A DNA stretch of 64,000 bases from positions 124,001 to 188,000 of the forward strand of contig NZ_RBIR01000001.1 of NCBI RefSeq assembly GCF_003634095.1, written 5' to 3'. A model generated the notes under the pieces. The model saw nothing but the letters and a program-made list of their open reading frames with translations. It was not told where the DNA came from and did no database searches. The position numbers and the translations under genes are program-made. This stretch comes from Arthrobacter oryzae (lineage in GTDB: Bacteria > Actinomycetota > Actinomycetes > Actinomycetales > Micrococcaceae). Positions 8,832 through 17,533 of this stretch are shown piece by piece. Each line of letters begins with the position of its first letter. Position 1 is the stretch's first letter.

Positions 8832-8925
8832 TCACCGATCAGTCAGGGCCGCCCGGGCGCGACGACGACGGCGCGAGAAGCAGCAACCGTCCCGGCCCGG
8901 GCATCCGAGTGAAAAGGAGATGAAC

Positions 8926-9948
8926 ATGAACGACACGAACTTCGCCGCGGAAGCGGGGCCGGTGCACGACTACCGTCAGAACCCGTTCGGCCTCGTCTAC
9001 GAGTACGCCATCACGGAGAACGAGCCGGGGAAGGTCAACATCCACCCCGTCAATTACATGTTGCGTGGGCTGAACATCGCCGCAAACGTCTACACCCCGG
9101 CAGGCTACGACCCGACCGGCAAGTATCCGGCGATCACTGTGGCCCACCCCAACGGTGGCACCAAGGAGCAGGTCGCCGGCCGGTACGCGCAGCGCCTCGC
9201 GGAGCAGGGCTACATCACGGTCACCGCGGACGCCGCCTACCAGGGACACAGTGAGGGCGAGCCCCGCAGCGTGGACAAGCCCTTCTTCCGCACCGACGAC
9301 ATTCACGGCATGGCCGACTTCATCGCCGGTTTCCCGGGCGTGGACGCCGACCGGCTGGGCGCACTGGGCATCTGCGGCGGCGGCGGGTACACGTTGAAGG
9401 CGGCCCAGTCCGACAAGCGCTTCAAGTCGGTCGCCACGGTGAGCATGTTCAACTCCGGCCGCGTCCGACGCAACGGCCTCCAGGACTCGGCACTGGACAC
9501 CATCCAGGACCGGCTGCGGCAGGCATCCGCTGCCCGCGCCCAGGAAGCTGCCGGCGGCGAAGTCCTCTACGCCGGGGATGCTGACCTGACGGACGAGCAG
9601 ATCGCGGCCCTGCCGTTCGACCTGTACCGGCAGGGCTACAAGTACTACTGGGGGACTCACGCCTGCCCGGGCTCGACCTTCAAGTACACGCTGAGCAGCC
9701 TGCTGGACCTGATGGCCTTTGACGCTACCGACCAGCTCCAGCTCATCGACGTGCCGTTGCTGATGATCGCCGGAAGCGAAGCCGACACGAAATATATGAG
9801 CGAGGACGCGATCCCGAAGGCGACCGGCACCGAGGATAAAGAGCTGTTCCTCATCGAGGGCGCCCGGCACATCGAAACGTACTGGATCGACAAGTACGTG
9901 GATGCTGCGCTGGAGAAGCTTGTGGCCTTCTACGCCAGAAGCATCTAG
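8926..9948 (+). CDS. Dienelactone-hydrolase-like alpha/beta hydrolase with cysteine nucleophile
   Basis: A 340-residue protein related to YcjY/dienelactone hydrolase-type enzymes. The nucleophile elbow reads LGICGGGGY, placing Cys150 where serine hydrolases have Ser. The acid lies in the IAGSEADT region and the histidine in EGARHIETYW. The ATG at 8926 has AAGGAG six bases upstream; an ATG six bases earlier lies within that ribosome site. It is the last gene of the 7.0-9.9 kb operon, about 95 bases after the preceding stop. The function is not assigned. Confidence 0.87.
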   Translation: MNDTNFAAEAGPVHDYRQNPFGLVYEYAITENEPGKVNIHPVNYMLRGLNIAANVYTPAGYDPTGKYPAITVAHPNGGTKEQVAGRYAQRLAEQGYITVTADAAYQGHSEGEPRSVDKPFFRTDDIHGMADFIAGFPGVDADRLGALGICGGGGYTLKAAQSDKRFKSVATVSMFNSGRVRRNGLQDSALDTIQDRLRQASAARAQEAAGGEVLYAGDADLTDEQIAALPFDLYRQGYKYYWGTHACPGSTFKYTLSSLLDLMAFDATDQLQLIDVPLLMIAGSEADTKYMSEDAIPKATGTEDKELFLIEGARHIETYWIDKYVDAALEKLVAFYARSI

Positions 9949-10174
9949 ACGCAACAGAAAAGCCCCGGCGACGCCGCAGCCTGGATCAGGTGAGGGCGCC
10001 GCTGCCGCGCAGGGCGACACGGGACTGCGGTGTTCCCTCCGTTCGCCAGGCCCTCAAGCATCGGCGCGAAAGCTCTCGCGTGAGCCGGTTTGGCTGCCAC
10101 GAAGTCCACTGCGAGAACCCACACCCACGTCGGCGCGCCCGTCACGGAAACCGGGAACCGGTTGGTTGGCGGGA

Positions 10175-10900
10175 TCAGCCTGTGGCGCGTGGTCGATCTT
10201 GAAGGAGTCCGGTGCGGCGCAGCCAGGATTCGATGGCCGGTCCGGCGTCGCGGACTTCCTCCCCCCGCACTGCGAGTCCTTCGCCGATGGTCGCTCCGGG
10301 GCAGGATCCGGCGTAGTCCCTTTCGGTGGTGCCGAGTCCGCTCATGGCGTGGGTGGTGACGGGGTGGATGGATTTTCCGCTGAAGTCGTGGCTTTCGGTG
10401 AATGTCGTCATGATCATGGGTGCCCGGACGTTCCAGATGCCGCTGGCCAGCAGCACGGTGTCGTACTGGTCGATGGAGGGCAGATGGTTGACGATGGCCG
10501 GCCGGGCGTTGGTGTTTTGTTCGCGGACGTTCCGTGCCACGGTGGCGTCGTAGCTGTCCGGGTAGGGATCGACGGCTTCGATGCGGTGCACGTCGCACTT
10601 AATGAGTTTGCTGATGGCATCGGCCAGGACCTGGGTGTTGCCGACGTCGAGGCTGGTGCGGCCCCCGTAGAAGTAGTTCTCCCCGGCACGGGAGAAGTAG
10701 GCCAGCAGAACCCGTCCGCCATTTCCGGGACCCGGAATCCCCTGGGCGGAGCCGAGGGTGGTTGGGTTTGGGGGCATGGGCGTGTTCCTTTCGTCCGGTG
10801 CGCAGGCTGATGTGCCGGTAGCGATCATGGCAGCGCCCAGCCCGGTGGCAGCGGAGTGCAGGACCGAGCGCCGGCCAATAGTTCGTGGATTTGTGGTCAT
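10175..10900 (-). CDS. Flavodoxin-fold lipoprotein, Tat-exported
   Basis: A 241-residue protein. The N-terminus has a twin-arginine motif (GRRSVLH), a hydrophobic stretch and a lipobox-like TSAC, so it is probably a Tat-exported lipoprotein. The mature part is flavodoxin-like: VLLAYFSRAGEN is the phosphate-binding loop, followed by SGIWNVRAPMIMTTF and a C-terminal GEEV region. The ATG at 10900 begins the signal peptide; an in-frame start further upstream would add a non-signal leader. It lies downstream of an aldo/keto reductase with a hairpin between them. Related proteins are FMN-dependent reductases with unknown partners. Confidence 0.85.
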   Translation of the reverse strand: MTTNPRTIGRRSVLHSAATGLGAAMIATGTSACAPDERNTPMPPNPTTLGSAQGIPGPGNGGRVLLAYFSRAGENYFYGGRTSLDVGNTQVLADAISKLIKCDVHRIEAVDPYPDSYDATVARNVREQNTNARPAIVNHLPSIDQYDTVLLASGIWNVRAPMIMTTFTESHDFSGKSIHPVTTHAMSGLGTTERDYAGSCPGATIGEGLAVRGEEVRDAGPAIESWLRRTGLLQDRPRATG

Positions 10901-10996
10901 CACGGGTCTCCGGGTCGGGTGAAGGGCCAGCGTTGGCATCCCTGCTCGCGGTTTAGGGTGCGTTTCAAGGTGCGGCCACGGCCCGGTGCGGACACT

Positions 10997-11031
10997 GTCC
11001 GTTGGGGTGACCGGCCGTCACCCCAACGGAC
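10997..11031. terminator. Strong hairpin between aldo/keto reductase and flavodoxin genes
   Basis: Perfect 15-bp arms (GTCCGTTGGGGTGAC and complement) enclose a five-base loop, 12 bases beyond the minus-strand stop at 11043. No clear T-run follows, but GC-rich hairpins commonly end transcripts in actinobacteria. It separates the two minus-strand genes. Confidence 0.7.
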
Positions 11032-11042
11032 GGAGGGTCCGT

Positions 11043-11900
11043 TTAGTTGTAGCGGCGTCCTCCCAGCCAGCTGACCATGGCGGGGTCGCGGTGGTCGAAG
11101 AAGAGGCTGGCACCGGTGTCCAGGGTCGCGATCTGGCTCATCTGCTCCTCCGTGAGCTCGAAGCCGAAGACGTCGAGGTTCTCGGCCATCCGATCGGGCC
11201 GGACGGATTTGGGGATGACGACCACCTCGCGCTGGATGAGCCAGCGGAGCACCACCTGGGCGACAGACTTGCCGTGGGCCTCTGCGATGGCGCTGAGGAC
11301 CGGATCGGTGAAGAGGTTGTTCTTGCCCTCGGCGAAGGGGCCCCAGGACTCGATCTGGACGCCGCGTTCGCGCATCAGCGCCTGGTCGGCGGCGCGCTGG
11401 TGGAAGGGGTGGGTCTCGATCTGGTTGACGGCCGGGACGATCTCGTTGTGGTCGATGAGGTCCACCAGCCGGTCGGGGTGGAAGTTGGACACGCCGATGG
11501 CACGGGCCAGGCCTTCCTTGTGGAGATCCTGCATGGCCCGCCACTCGCTGTAGTAGTCCCCGAGCGGCTGGTGGATCAGGTACAGGTCGAGATAGTCCAG
11601 TCCGAGCCTGCTGAGTGAGTTTTCAAAGGCGCGCCTGGTGTCGTCCTGGACGCTGCCGGTCGGGGCGTGCTGGATCCAGAGCTTGGTGGTGATGAAGAGG
11701 TCCTCGCGGGCGATTCCGCTGGCCTTGATCGCGGCGCCGACGGCGGCCTCGTTGCCGTAGGAGGCGGCCGTGTCCAGATGGCGGTACCCGGCGGCGAGGG
11801 CGGCCTCGACGGCGGCCTGGGTTTCGTCGTCGGGAATCTGGAAGACGCCAAAGCCCAGGATGGGCATCTGGACGCCGTTGTTGAGGGTGACGGTCTGCAT
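11043..11900 (-). CDS. Aldo/keto reductase (2,5-diketo-D-gluconate reductase-like)
   Basis: A 285-residue AKR5-type reductase. The tetrad is [10 protein letters not shown] (Asp, Tyr), ITTKLWI (Lys) and [12 protein letters not shown] (His), with the cofactor motif [14 protein letters not shown]. The ATG at 11900 follows AAAGGAA. The frame stays open upstream for over 100 codons, but those residues read as a shadow of the MFS gene. It lies about 80 bases downstream of the MFS transporter on the same strand and may share its transcript. Confidence 0.9.
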   Translation of the reverse strand: MQTVTLNNGVQMPILGFGVFQIPDDETQAAVEAALAAGYRHLDTAASYGNEAAVGAAIKASGIAREDLFITTKLWIQHAPTGSVQDDTRRAFENSLSRLGLDYLDLYLIHQPLGDYYSEWRAMQDLHKEGLARAIGVSNFHPDRLVDLIDHNEIVPAVNQIETHPFHQRAADQALMRERGVQIESWGPFAEGKNNLFTDPVLSAIAEAHGKSVAQVVLRWLIQREVVVIPKSVRPDRMAENLDVFGFELTEEQMSQIATLDTGASLFFDHRDPAMVSWLGGRRYN

Positions 11901-11982
11901 GGGGTTCCTTTGTGCGGGTGTGCGGGTTATGGGTTGGTTTAGGGACGGGGTCGTGGCGGGGGCTGTGGTTCTGGGACCGTCC

Positions 11983-13356
11983 TTAGTGCTGTGGTCGTTT
12001 CGCGTGCCGTAGTCGCAGGGACGCGGCGATGAGGATGAGCAGGACGACGGCAGTGATGCCGAGACCAAGGCGGAGCCCGTCCATGAAGTCGTGCCCGGCG
12101 AGCAGGGCGCCATAGATCGCGACCCCGAGGGAGCCTCCGACCTGCCGGGCGGTATTGACGACTCCGCTGGCGGTCCCGGCCCGTTCCGCGGGCACGTCGT
12201 CCATGACGAGAGCGATGATCGGGGGAACGGTGAAGGACCCGCCGACGCCGACGGGAACCATGACGAGCGCCACGGCCAGGACCGGGGCATCGGCGGGTAG
12301 CAGCCACAGTCCGGCCAGGCCCAGGGCCATGAGTAGTTGGCCGGCGGCGATCATGGCCACGTTGCCGTAGCGGGCCATCAACCGGGCGGCCAAGGGGTTG
12401 AGGAGGGCGACGAGGCCGGTCATCGGAAGGAACAGCAGCCCGGTTTCCAGCGCCGTGGCGCCGCGTTGCTGCTGGAAGTAGAGGCTCTGGAGGAAGACCA
12501 CGCCGTAGAAGGCGGCCATCGTGACGACGGCGATTGCCAGGGTGGTGGAGACCGTGCGTGAGCGGAACAGGTCCAGCGGGACCATGGGGTGTTTTCCGCG
12601 GGCCTGCGCCAGCACGAAGACGGCCGCCGATGCCGCGGACACGGCGAACAGGGTGAGGATTCCGGGGTTTCCGTAGCCGACTTCCGCGCCTTCGATGATG
12701 CCGTAGGTCAGGCTGGCCAGGGCCAGCACGGCGGTGACCTGCCCGACCCAGTCAAAGGGTGTCGGACGCCGGGGCGACGGCATGACGCGGGCGAGCACGA
12801 ACAGTGCTGCCGCCCCGACGGGAAGGTTGACGAAGAAGATCAGCCGCCAGTCGAGCTGGGTGAGGACGCCGCCGAGCACCGGGCCGGCCGCCGCGGCGAC
12901 GGAGCCGCCCAGTCCCCAGTACACGATGGCCCTCCCGCGCTGGGCCGCGTCGTGGTACGCCTCCCGGATGAGCGCAAGGGAGCTGGGGGTGATCATCGCC
13001 GCGCCGATGCCCTGCAGGATGCGGCCGGCGATGAGTACCTGGAGATTCGGGCTGAGCCCGCATGCCAGGGACGCAACGGTGAACAGGATCATGCCGAGGC
13101 CGTAGGCGCGTCGTGCCCCTGCCCGGTCGGAGAAGGTCCCGGAGAAGAGTTGCAGGGCCGAAAACATCAGGGTGTAGCCGGTGACGATCCATTGCAGGCC
13201 GGACAGGCCGCCCCCGAGGTCGTTCCGGATCGCGGGCAGGGCGACGTTGACGATCTGGGCATCCAGGGCAACAACGAAGAATCCCAGCATGGCGACCGCC
13301 AGCGAGGCGCGCGGCCGGGCCGCTGTTTGCGAAGGGCTGAGCGTGGATACAGACAT
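11983..13356 (-). CDS. MFS efflux transporter, DHA2-like
   Basis: A 457-residue integral membrane protein with about 14 hydrophobic segments. DHA-type signatures include [16 protein letters not shown] in helix 1, [16 protein letters not shown] after helix 2, the helix-4 [10 protein letters not shown] and the helix-5 [24 protein letters not shown] antiporter motif. The family exports drugs or toxic small molecules by proton antiport. It is divergent from the MmyB-like regulator gene, with a 130-bp shared promoter region, which suggests direct control by that regulator. Confidence 0.92.
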   Translation of the reverse strand: MSVSTLSPSQTAARPRASLAVAMLGFFVVALDAQIVNVALPAIRNDLGGGLSGLQWIVTGYTLMFSALQLFSGTFSDRAGARRAYGLGMILFTVASLACGLSPNLQVLIAGRILQGIGAAMITPSSLALIREAYHDAAQRGRAIVYWGLGGSVAAAAGPVLGGVLTQLDWRLIFFVNLPVGAAALFVLARVMPSPRRPTPFDWVGQVTAVLALASLTYGIIEGAEVGYGNPGILTLFAVSAASAAVFVLAQARGKHPMVPLDLFRSRTVSTTLAIAVVTMAAFYGVVFLQSLYFQQQRGATALETGLLFLPMTGLVALLNPLAARLMARYGNVAMIAAGQLLMALGLAGLWLLPADAPVLAVALVMVPVGVGGSFTVPPIIALVMDDVPAERAGTASGVVNTARQVGGSLGVAIYGALLAGHDFMDGLRLGLGITAVVLLILIAASLRLRHAKRPQH

Positions 13357-13487
13357 GGTGTCCTTGCAGGATGGGGAAACTGGACTCCTTCAAGACAACC
13401 AGCCAATTCCTGCGCGCGGCAGTGCCTCTTGTGCGGTGTACTGGCAGTTCCTGTTAGGCCGGACCGGGCCGCCGTAGCGTAGAGGCC

Positions 13488-14411
13488 ATGGAGAACAGTA
13501 AAGACGTCCGCGAGTTCCTCATGAGCCGGCGGTCACGCATCACTCCGGCCCAGGCCGGGCTGCCCGCCTACGGCGGAACCAGGAGGGTGGCCGGCCTCAA
13601 ACGCGAGGAAGTCGCCATGCTCACCGGCGTCAGCACCGAATACTATGCCCGGCTAGAACGCGGGAACCTGCGGGGAGTCTCCGAAAGCGTCCTCGAATCC
13701 CTCGCCGGCGCCCTCCGGCTCGATGAGGCTGAACGGGCCCACCTGCTCGACCTCGCCAGGGCAGCCGGGCCAGCGCGGGCGCCGGGAACACGCCGTGTGA
13801 GGGCGGAACTGCGGCCCAGCGTTCAGCGGATCCTGGCCGGAATGACCGGCACGCCCGCCTACGTCCGTAACTCACGCATGGACATCCTGGCCGCAAACAG
13901 CCTCTGCTTCGCACTCTACGACGGCATCCTCAGCCCCGAGACGCTGCCCCTGAACCTCGCACGGTTCATGTTCCTGGACCCACGCTCCCAAGACTTCTTT
14001 CTCGAATGGGACACCCTCGCTGATGACCTCGCCGCCGCGCTCCGCACCGAAGCAGGCCGCAACCCGCGCGACAGGGCCCTGAACAGCCTCATTGGTGACC
14101 TCGCCACGGGAAGCACCGAATTCTCCACCCGCTGGGCACGGCACAACGTCCGCTTCCACCGCTCGGCGACCAAGACACTGCACAACCCGCTCGTTGGAGA
14201 CATAGAACTCACCGGCGATTCCCTCGAACTCCCCGGCGAGGATCTGACCCTCATCGCCTACACCGCCGAACCCGGATCCCATGCCCAGGAACAACTCGAC
14301 TTCCTCACCAGCTGGAACATAACCGGAAAACGTCCGGCAGAACCGACTCCAGCCAACGCACACACCCCAACGACCCCGCCAACTGAAGGCGAGTCGCAGG
14401 ACCGGCCATGA
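13488..14411 (+). CDS. XRE-family regulator with MmyB-like ligand domain
   Basis: A 307-residue regulator. The N-terminal helix-turn-helix (about residues 20-85) includes RVAGLKREEVAMLTGVSTEYYARLERG. The C-terminal MmyB-like LBD contains LAANSLCFALYDGIL and the HNVRFHRSATKTLHNPLVGDIEL signature. These regulators usually repress a divergent transporter or oxidoreductase. Its stop (14409-14411) is immediately followed by the CGCCAAATA repeats of a decayed transposon end, so the proline- and threonine-rich C-terminal tail could have been altered by insertion. Confidence 0.9.
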   Translation: MENSKDVREFLMSRRSRITPAQAGLPAYGGTRRVAGLKREEVAMLTGVSTEYYARLERGNLRGVSESVLESLAGALRLDEAERAHLLDLARAAGPARAPGTRRVRAELRPSVQRILAGMTGTPAYVRNSRMDILAANSLCFALYDGILSPETLPLNLARFMFLDPRSQDFFLEWDTLADDLAAALRTEAGRNPRDRALNSLIGDLATGSTEFSTRWARHNVRFHRSATKTLHNPLVGDIELTGDSLELPGEDLTLIAYTAEPGSHAQEQLDFLTSWNITGKRPAEPTPANAHTPTTPPTEGESQDRP

Positions 14412-14454
14412 GCGCCAAATATCGCTGCGAATAACACGCCAAATATCTCTGCGA
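14412..14454 (+). repeat. CGCCAAATA direct repeats (transposon-end module copy 2)
   Basis: Two 18-bp copies at 14413-14430 and 14437-14454 differ at one base and are spaced 24 bp. The same motif and spacing occur at 3633-3665 (minus orientation) and 18832-18873. Here they lead into a res-like segment and a complete serine resolvase gene. Confidence 0.75.
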
Positions 14455-14460
14455 TTCACA

Positions 14461-14547
14461 GTCCTGGATTGTCTCGATATGCCGTCTAACAACCAGTAGT
14501 CTCACAATGGCAAATTGCTCGGGAATAAGAGAATAATGAGGGCGGCT
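14461..14547 (+). repeat. res-like region upstream of resolvase, duplicated at 18890-18970
   Basis: It contains a GTCTCACAA half-site at 14499-14507 and AAGAGAAT before the resolvase start. The segment from GCCGTCTAACAAC to the start codon matches 18904-18970 at roughly three bases in four, by eye. It is probably the recombination site and promoter of the resolvase. Confidence 0.6.
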
Positions 14548-15096
14548 ATGGCTGTGATCGGGTACGCGAGGGTTTCCACGACGGAACAGAACCTTGACCT
14601 GCAGCTCACGGCACTTCAGGCCGCTGGCGCAGCCCGGACCTTTGCCGACAACGGAGTCAGCGGTTCCACGGTGGAACGTCCTCAGCTCTCCAAAGCCCTC
14701 GACCGGCTTGAAGCTGGTGACGTGCTCACCGTGTGGAAGCTCGACCGTCTTGGCCGAAACACCCGGCACGTCCTGGACCTCATCGAGAAGGTCCGGGCAC
14801 AGGGCGCAGGTTTCCGGTCCCTGACCGAGGGACTGGACACCACGGGGCCCATGGGCACTGCCATGTTGACGATCATGGCCGCATTCGCACAACTGGAGCG
14901 CGACACCATGATCGAACGCACCAGGGCAGGACTCGCCGCGGCCGCCGCCAACAACCGCCACGGCGGCAGGCCACGCAAGGTCGATGACGTTGCCGCTGCC
15001 AGGGCCAAGGAGCTTAAGGGCAAAGGAGTCAACGCCTCCGATATCGGCAAGATGCTCGGAGTCTCCCGCGCAACCGTCTACCGGTACCTTGCATAG
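14548..15096 (+). CDS. Serine resolvase/invertase (Tn3-type)
   Basis: A 182-residue serine recombinase. Ser10 lies in YARVSTTEQNLDLQ. The core has VWKLDRLGRNTRHVLDL, GPMGTAMLTIMAAFAQLERDTMIERT and a C-terminal helix-turn-helix ending GVSRATVYRYLA. The ATG at 14548 has GAGG five bases before it and gives the standard length; an ATG at 14536 is less suitable. No transposase accompanies it, so it is either an orphan from a decayed element or a stand-alone resolution system. Its sequence differs clearly from the resolvase at 6026-6613. Confidence 0.92.
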   Translation: MAVIGYARVSTTEQNLDLQLTALQAAGAARTFADNGVSGSTVERPQLSKALDRLEAGDVLTVWKLDRLGRNTRHVLDLIEKVRAQGAGFRSLTEGLDTTGPMGTAMLTIMAAFAQLERDTMIERTRAGLAAAAANNRHGGRPRKVDDVAAARAKELKGKGVNASDIGKMLGVSRATVYRYLA

Positions 15097-15296
15097 GCAA
15101 TACGGAGAGGGGCTCCGGCACCCCGCCGACACCCAAACGGGCGCCCGTCACGGTCAGGCAGGTCGCTTCGAGCAGGTGACGTTCTGGCCTGCCGAACCTT
15201 CGGGCCGTTCCGCCAGCGATTCTGATGTTCGAACGCTCAGAGACTGAAGCCGTGTCGCAGGACGCCCAGTGGCTGGACGGCTGTTACTGCTAAGGG

Positions 15297-15815
15297 CTAG
15301 GGCCGATTCAGAGCCGTGTACTCGGCCCCCAGTTCCTTTGCGAGTTTCTGCAGGTCCTTGCCGCTGGCCGGCGCATGCAATGCCTCGGACGTGTCTACGA
15401 CCAGCCAGTTCTTGCCAGACACGACAGAGACGGGCTGGGTTTTGGCGTCTGCGTATACCTGGTAGTCCGCTTTCCGGCCCGCTTCATCCTTGAACCAGTC
15501 GATCTGGACGTGGCCCGAGCACACGGCGGATTCGGCTTTGATCCCTTTCTCGTCCAGGGCCTTGTTGATGATCGGATCGGTCGTGGGCTTCTTCTCGCAG
15601 CCCAGGACTTTGTCAACGGCGTGGAGGGCATCGTCGAGGGAGCCGAATTCGGGTAGTCCCTGATCTACCGACTGCTGTGCAGCTGGCTGTTGCGTTGCTG
15701 GCTGTTGCGTTGCTGGCTGTTGTACAGCTGCCGGCTGTCCAGCGGCCGCGCAACTTGAAAGCAGGCACCCCAGCGCCAGAGCGGCGGCGGCATTCCTGTA
15801 TTTGAGCTTGCCCAT
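15297..15815 (-). CDS. Secreted lipoprotein of unknown function
   Basis: A 172-residue protein with a lipoprotein signal (KLKYRNAAAALALGCLLSSC) and then a low-complexity linker of repeated QPATQQPA units encoded by 15-base DNA repeats. The C-terminal domain (about 110 residues) is unassigned and has two cysteines that could pair (VLGCEKK, SAVCSGH). The start at 15815 places the signal peptide at the N-terminus; frames open further upstream would bury it. The lipid anchor and linker place it on the outer face of the membrane. Confidence 0.75.
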   Translation of the reverse strand: MGKLKYRNAAAALALGCLLSSCAAAGQPAAVQQPATQQPATQQPAAQQSVDQGLPEFGSLDDALHAVDKVLGCEKKPTTDPIINKALDEKGIKAESAVCSGHVQIDWFKDEAGRKADYQVYADAKTQPVSVVSGKNWLVVDTSEALHAPASGKDLQKLAKELGAEYTALNRP

Positions 15816-16356
15816 CGTCTTCAGGCCCCCACTTGTTTCGCTGAAATTATCCTGACTGCTGGTTGAAAAGTAACACATAAAGGGTATGTGAAAAACGATT
15901 CATAAAATCGGTTTACTTTCCCGATGTCTCTGGCCTTGGCCTGGCGTGTCCCGTTCACGTTAGGGCCGTGCTGCCCGACTTGCCTGGAGTGTTCAGCGCC
16001 ACGAGATGGTACTCAGAACGCCTCTTTTGAATACCGCACCATCGGAGCCCTTGACCATGCAACGGTAGCTGTGGAGCGGCCTAAGCGGGACAGTTTTGCG
16101 GGCGGGGTGTACGCGAATTTCGGATTCCAGCATCTGTATGGGATTTTTCGCGGCGGGAGATCGGGCCGAGGGTGTCGCGGTGGGGGACCGGCTTACGGGC
16201 AAGTCTGTACGGACGGGGTGCGAGACATGATTCGCCGTGTTTCGAGGGTGGTGGGTGCCCGGAGGGGTGCCGTCGATGGTTCGGGCCACTTCTTGCCTCC
16301 CGTTCACCCCCTCTCAGTTGGGGGAAGACAGCGAGAGGTGCCTGTAAGAATGGGGC
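15816..16356. other. Gene-free stretch within the accessory region
   Basis: The 540 bases hold open frames on both strands, but none shows a ribosome site, a family motif or natural composition. AT-rich sequence at 15840-15920 probably carries the promoter of the lipoprotein gene. The rest looks like eroded coding DNA. Confidence 0.4.
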
Positions 16357-17079
16357 ATGCCTCCACATAATTTTCCGATCAGACGGGTGGCTGAAGACCC
16401 GGCCCACCTTCTCGGCCGCGGTCGGTGGCCGGGTGCCCTGGCCCCTGTCGCCCAGGTTCTCGACCAGGGGCTCGATCTGACTCCGGCCACTATCTTCGTC
16501 GGTGAAAATGGGTCGGGAAAATCCACTCTCGTGGAAGCCATCGCGCTGGCTTATGGCTTGTCTCCTGAAGGCGGATCTACAGGGGCCCGCCACAGCACTA
16601 GATCTACCGAATCCATACTCGCCGATCACTTGCAGCTCGTCCGGAACGCCGGCGCCACAAGACGCGGCTACTTCCTGCGGGCGGAGACAATGCACGGCTT
16701 CTTCACTTACCTCGAGAAGAACCCGAGCACGTCCGGTCCGGACATCTCGTTCCACGACATGTCACACGGCGAATCGTTCTTGGAACTGGCGGTGGATCGT
16801 TTCCGAGGACGTGGATTGTGGGTGCTCGATGAACCGGAATCGGCGCTCTCCTTCGCCGGATGCCTCAGCCTCCTCACTGTCTTGAAAGATCTCCTCGCCG
16901 AAGGCTCCTCACAGGTCATCATGTCAACACACTCGCCTGTCCTCGCAGCACTTCCCGGCGCGCAGATTCTCGAAGTCGGCCCGTGGGGACTTCGGCAGCA
17001 GAAATGGTCCGACCTCGATCTGGTTTCCAACTGGCGGTCGTTCCTGGACTCGCCTGAAAGATACCTGCGCCACCTTTAG
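16357..17079 (+). CDS. Stand-alone ABC-type AAA ATPase
   Basis: A 240-residue P-loop ATPase. Walker A is FVGENGSGKSTLVEAIALAYG (about residues 47-67), the signature-like segment is DMSHGESFLELAVDRF, Walker B is LWVLDEPESALS and the H-loop is IMSTHSPVLAALPGA. This is the predicted-ATPase family related to Rad50/OLD-type AAA proteins, often found in mobile or defence regions and as small housekeeping paralogues. No membrane partner or nuclease gene is adjacent. The biological role is unknown. Confidence 0.88.
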   Translation: MPPHNFPIRRVAEDPAHLLGRGRWPGALAPVAQVLDQGLDLTPATIFVGENGSGKSTLVEAIALAYGLSPEGGSTGARHSTRSTESILADHLQLVRNAGATRRGYFLRAETMHGFFTYLEKNPSTSGPDISFHDMSHGESFLELAVDRFRGRGLWVLDEPESALSFAGCLSLLTVLKDLLAEGSSQVIMSTHSPVLAALPGAQILEVGPWGLRQQKWSDLDLVSNWRSFLDSPERYLRHL

Positions 17080-17168
17080 GGAAGGCCCGGTCAGGGATCG
17101 GCTTCCGAGCATCCCAGTCACTCGAGCGGCGATGAAAAAAGCAGCAACTGATGGACGACGCCGAGTCT

Positions 17169-17441
17169 TCAGCGCCCATCAGGCAGCCTTGATCTAAGTT
17201 CTTCTGCAAAGGAAGCGATGGCCTGACGCCGGTCTCGGGTAAATGCTTTCGCCTGCAGCTCCAGGACTGCCCGGCTGCCAAGCTCGCCCAAGCCCAACAG
17301 CTGACCCACCCGACGGATCGCTTCGTCCATGTCCTGTGAATCCTCGATCACCTTGAAGACCTCGTCCCGCCGATCCATCGCCTGCACCAGAGCCTCGTGG
17401 AGCATCAACTGCTGCCTCATCTGCCGCTCGTCCTCATCCAT
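17169..17441 (-). CDS. GyrA C-gate-like small protein
   Basis: A 90-residue helical protein beginning MDEDERQMRQQLMLHEALVQ. Its length aligns with the coiled-coil and C-gate part of DNA gyrase/topoisomerase IV subunit A. The order 'hLxALVxAhDxxDEVhxhIxxSxxxDEAhxxhxxLLGL' then 'ARAVLELQhxxhTRxxRxxIxxhxEELRxxL' matches GyrA's 'EGLLIALDNIDEVI...' and 'AQAILDMRLxRLT' helices. There is no catalytic tyrosine domain or DNA-wrapping domain. The ATG at 17441 (residue 8 of the longest frame) is preferred, but 17462 is possible. Function is unknown; binding to gyrase or DNA is conceivable. Confidence 0.75.
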   Translation of the reverse strand: MDEDERQMRQQLMLHEALVQAMDRRDEVFKVIEDSQDMDEAIRRVGQLLGLGELGSRAVLELQAKAFTRDRRQAIASFAEELRSRLPDGR

Positions 17442-17533
17442 GCGGCGATTCTCGCACGACAAAGGTAGAGGACATGAGGTCCCGGTAGGGGATCCCTCCG
17501 CGGGACGTTCGGTGTAATGGCAGACTGCTGGCT

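Noticed and set aside
9949-10174. Possible remnant of an antibiotic-biosynthesis-monooxygenase-like protein on the minus strand
   Set aside because: A short stretch (VLAVDFVAAKPAHARAFAPM) looks suggestive, but there is no start, ribosome site or continuing domain; too weak to list as a gene.
15924-16370. Plus-strand frame of 148 codons in the gene-free stretch
   Set aside because: Composition is irregular, no ribosome site, and it overlaps the start of the ATPase gene; not supportable.
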